From the NCBI RefSeq assembly GCF_003843875.1, contig NZ_RKRF01000008.1, positions 310,001 through 374,000 on the forward strand: a stretch of 64,000 nt of DNA. Direction: 5' to 3'. This DNA is from Aquisalibacillus elongatus. Lineage in GTDB: Bacteria > Bacillota > Bacilli > Bacillales > Alkalibacillaceae. Positions 63,018-64,000 of this stretch are shown here, in pieces (position 1 is the first letter of the stretch; each line of letters begins with the position of its first letter). The notes beneath the pieces are model-generated. The model was not told where the DNA came from and ran no database searches. It was given only the letters and a program-made list of their open reading frames with translations. The position numbers and the translations under genes were made by a program.

Positions 63018-64000
63018 TTAATGAAAGCTATTGATGATTGTTTCTACTTCTTTTAATTGAAATTCTAGTTCATTTATAATTCTTTGAACTTTTGTTTTTG
63101 AAAAGAAATACTCGTTTGAACTAGGGTCGAGTGTGATCAGTCGATCAACCTCGAGTAATGCAGGCACCTTTGGTAAAGAAAATAGGGTGTCATAATCAAA
63201 TACGGATGATTGTACATAATTGAATGGTACTAGTTTTCTAGACAGTTTCATATTTAATTGATTATATTGATCGACTGAAAGCTCTTCTTGTTCTACTTTT
63301 AATCGTTCTTCTATTTTGCAGAGTTTCTTTACTAAGTGTTGTAGACTAATAGAGCTTTGCAATTTCTCAGACCATGTCTGTAGTCCGTCTCTAATATCCT
63401 CAATCGCAGCCAACTGATTAATGGGCAGTTTTGGTTTCGTCAATAATTGGTGAATGGAATGAACATACACTTGGCAGTCACGCTCTAAAAAGGCTGGATC
63501 AATTTTATCCACTAAGTCTTCGGGTGTGTGCCACCACCAGCCAAAGCCTGTTGATTTTCCAGATTGGCCAAACATTTCTTCGTGTACAGTCATGTTAGAA
63601 CTGTCAGTAGGTGGTTGCTCTGATAACCCCATATATAATGAAGGGATACCAATGCCCCAAAATGATTGGTCGCCAGCTTTTCCGTATCGTTTTCCTTCGA
63701 ATTGTTGACCTGTTAATTCGCCAACAGAATGAGTGGCAATATCTTTTGTTTCTGCCATGCAGTTTGCTTGTGTTAAAACAGTGGCATTCTGACCGCCAAC
63801 TGAGTCTATATTGACGTGGGCTACGCAATGCTCATATAGCTCTAGCCAATGTTGGTCCGCGTAATAAGCACTTCCGGCATAACGGCCGTGCGAGTGTCCT
63901 GACCAAAAGGCAAGTCTGAGGTTTCGCTTGAGTTCATCTCGATGTTCGTTCGTAATTCTTGCGACTTCTAACATGGTGGCATTAGCGGTACCATTATCCA
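63018..64000 (-). CDS. M28-family peptidase (partial, N-terminus beyond the window)
   Basis: At least 327 residues are in the window, and the frame is open through the right edge, with DNGTANATMLEVARI across the internal Met at 63974, so that Met is not the true start. The M28 zinc peptidase pattern is visible: AxWSGHSHGRYAGSAYYAD, HVNIDSVGG, GDQSFWGIGIPSLYMG, and WWHTPEDLVDKID with a metal-binding His. The usual catalytic Glu-Glu region reads SGHSHGRYAGS here (SGHxxG in place of the common EExGLxGS), as in some iminopeptidase-like relatives. The C-terminal 120 residues are helical. It lies 15 bases upstream of the namA gene. Confidence 0.82.
   Translation of the reverse strand, partial: DNGTANATMLEVARITNEHRDELKRNLRLAFWSGHSHGRYAGSAYYADQHWLELYEHCVAHVNIDSVGGQNATVLTQANCMAETKDIATHSVGELTGQQFEGKRYGKAGDQSFWGIGIPSLYMGLSEQPPTDSSNMTVHEEMFGQSGKSTGFGWWWHTPEDLVDKIDPAFLERDCQVYVHSIHQLLTKPKLPINQLAAIEDIRDGLQTWSEKLQSSISLQHLVKKLCKIEERLKVEQEELSVDQYNQLNMKLSRKLVPFNYVQSSVFDYDTLFSLPKVPALLEVDRLITLDPSSNEYFFSKTKVQRIINELEFQLKEVETIINSFH

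Overview
The window is about 64 kb of low-GC DNA from a Gram-positive bacterium. It is most likely a member of the Bacillaceae, possibly a halophile (inference only; there is no rRNA or other direct marker). The evidence is strong AGGAGG-type ribosome binding sites, frequent TTG/GTG starts, wall teichoic acid genes of the Bacillus/Staphylococcus type (tagO, tagA, tagG, tagH, CDP-glycerol glycerophosphotransferases), and Bacillus-type neighbours (gtaB/galU, pgcA, YkuK, YqjM-like, AmhX-like proteins). No rRNA, tRNA, CRISPR array, transposase, prophage or origin was seen.

Layout. (1) 0.1-4.2 kb, minus strand: a repeat-bearing glucosaminidase autolysin and a lone O-antigen polymerase/ligase-like membrane protein. 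(2) 4.2-11.7 kb, plus: wall teichoic acid genes (TagB-like primase, TagG/TagH exporter, TarM/TagE-like glycosyltransferase, long glycerophosphotransferase). (3) 11.8-16.1 kb, plus: a sulfate-activation operon (sat, SLC13-type permease, cysC, cysQ) without any PAPS or sulfite reductase, followed by a small membrane protein gene. (4) 17.1-22.2 kb, minus, convergent with (3): polymerase/ligase, MurJ/Wzx-like flippase, glycosyltransferase and sulfotransferase. (5) 22.2-27.4 kb, plus: tagA, a glycosyltransferase, tagO and a GgaB-like two-domain enzyme. (6) 27.5-48.0 kb, plus: a Wzx/Wzy polysaccharide cluster with a WbpM/PglF-type dehydratase, Wzz-like protein, galU, all five enzymes of the UDP-ManNAc3NAcA route (WbpA, B, E, D, I types), a pyruvyltransferase, flippase, polymerase, four glycosyl- or sugar-phosphate transferases, and a terminal GNAT / PLP enzyme / ATP-grasp / aminotransferase module. 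(7) 48.0-53.3 kb: a zinc carboxypeptidase with the same 71-residue repeats as the autolysin, a second galU, and pgcA. (8) 53.4-64 kb: ordinary chromosomal genes (DUF1643, fatty-acid uptake and activation with a TetR regulator, a sigma factor, YkuK, an M20 amidohydrolase, Lrp, PanE-like, old yellow enzyme, partial M28 peptidase).

How it fits together. The window appears to encode three surface polymers: a wall teichoic acid, a polysaccharide containing diacetamido-mannuronic acid and probably a bacillosamine-type sugar and pyruvate, and a third glycan whose cassette carries a sulfotransferase. The most interesting hypothesis is a dedicated sulfation system. One operon would import and activate sulfate to PAPS and recycle PAP, and the facing operon would use PAPS to decorate a lipid-linked glycan that its own flippase and polymerase handle. 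Wall hydrolases with a shared repeat domain lie on both sides of the polymer genes.
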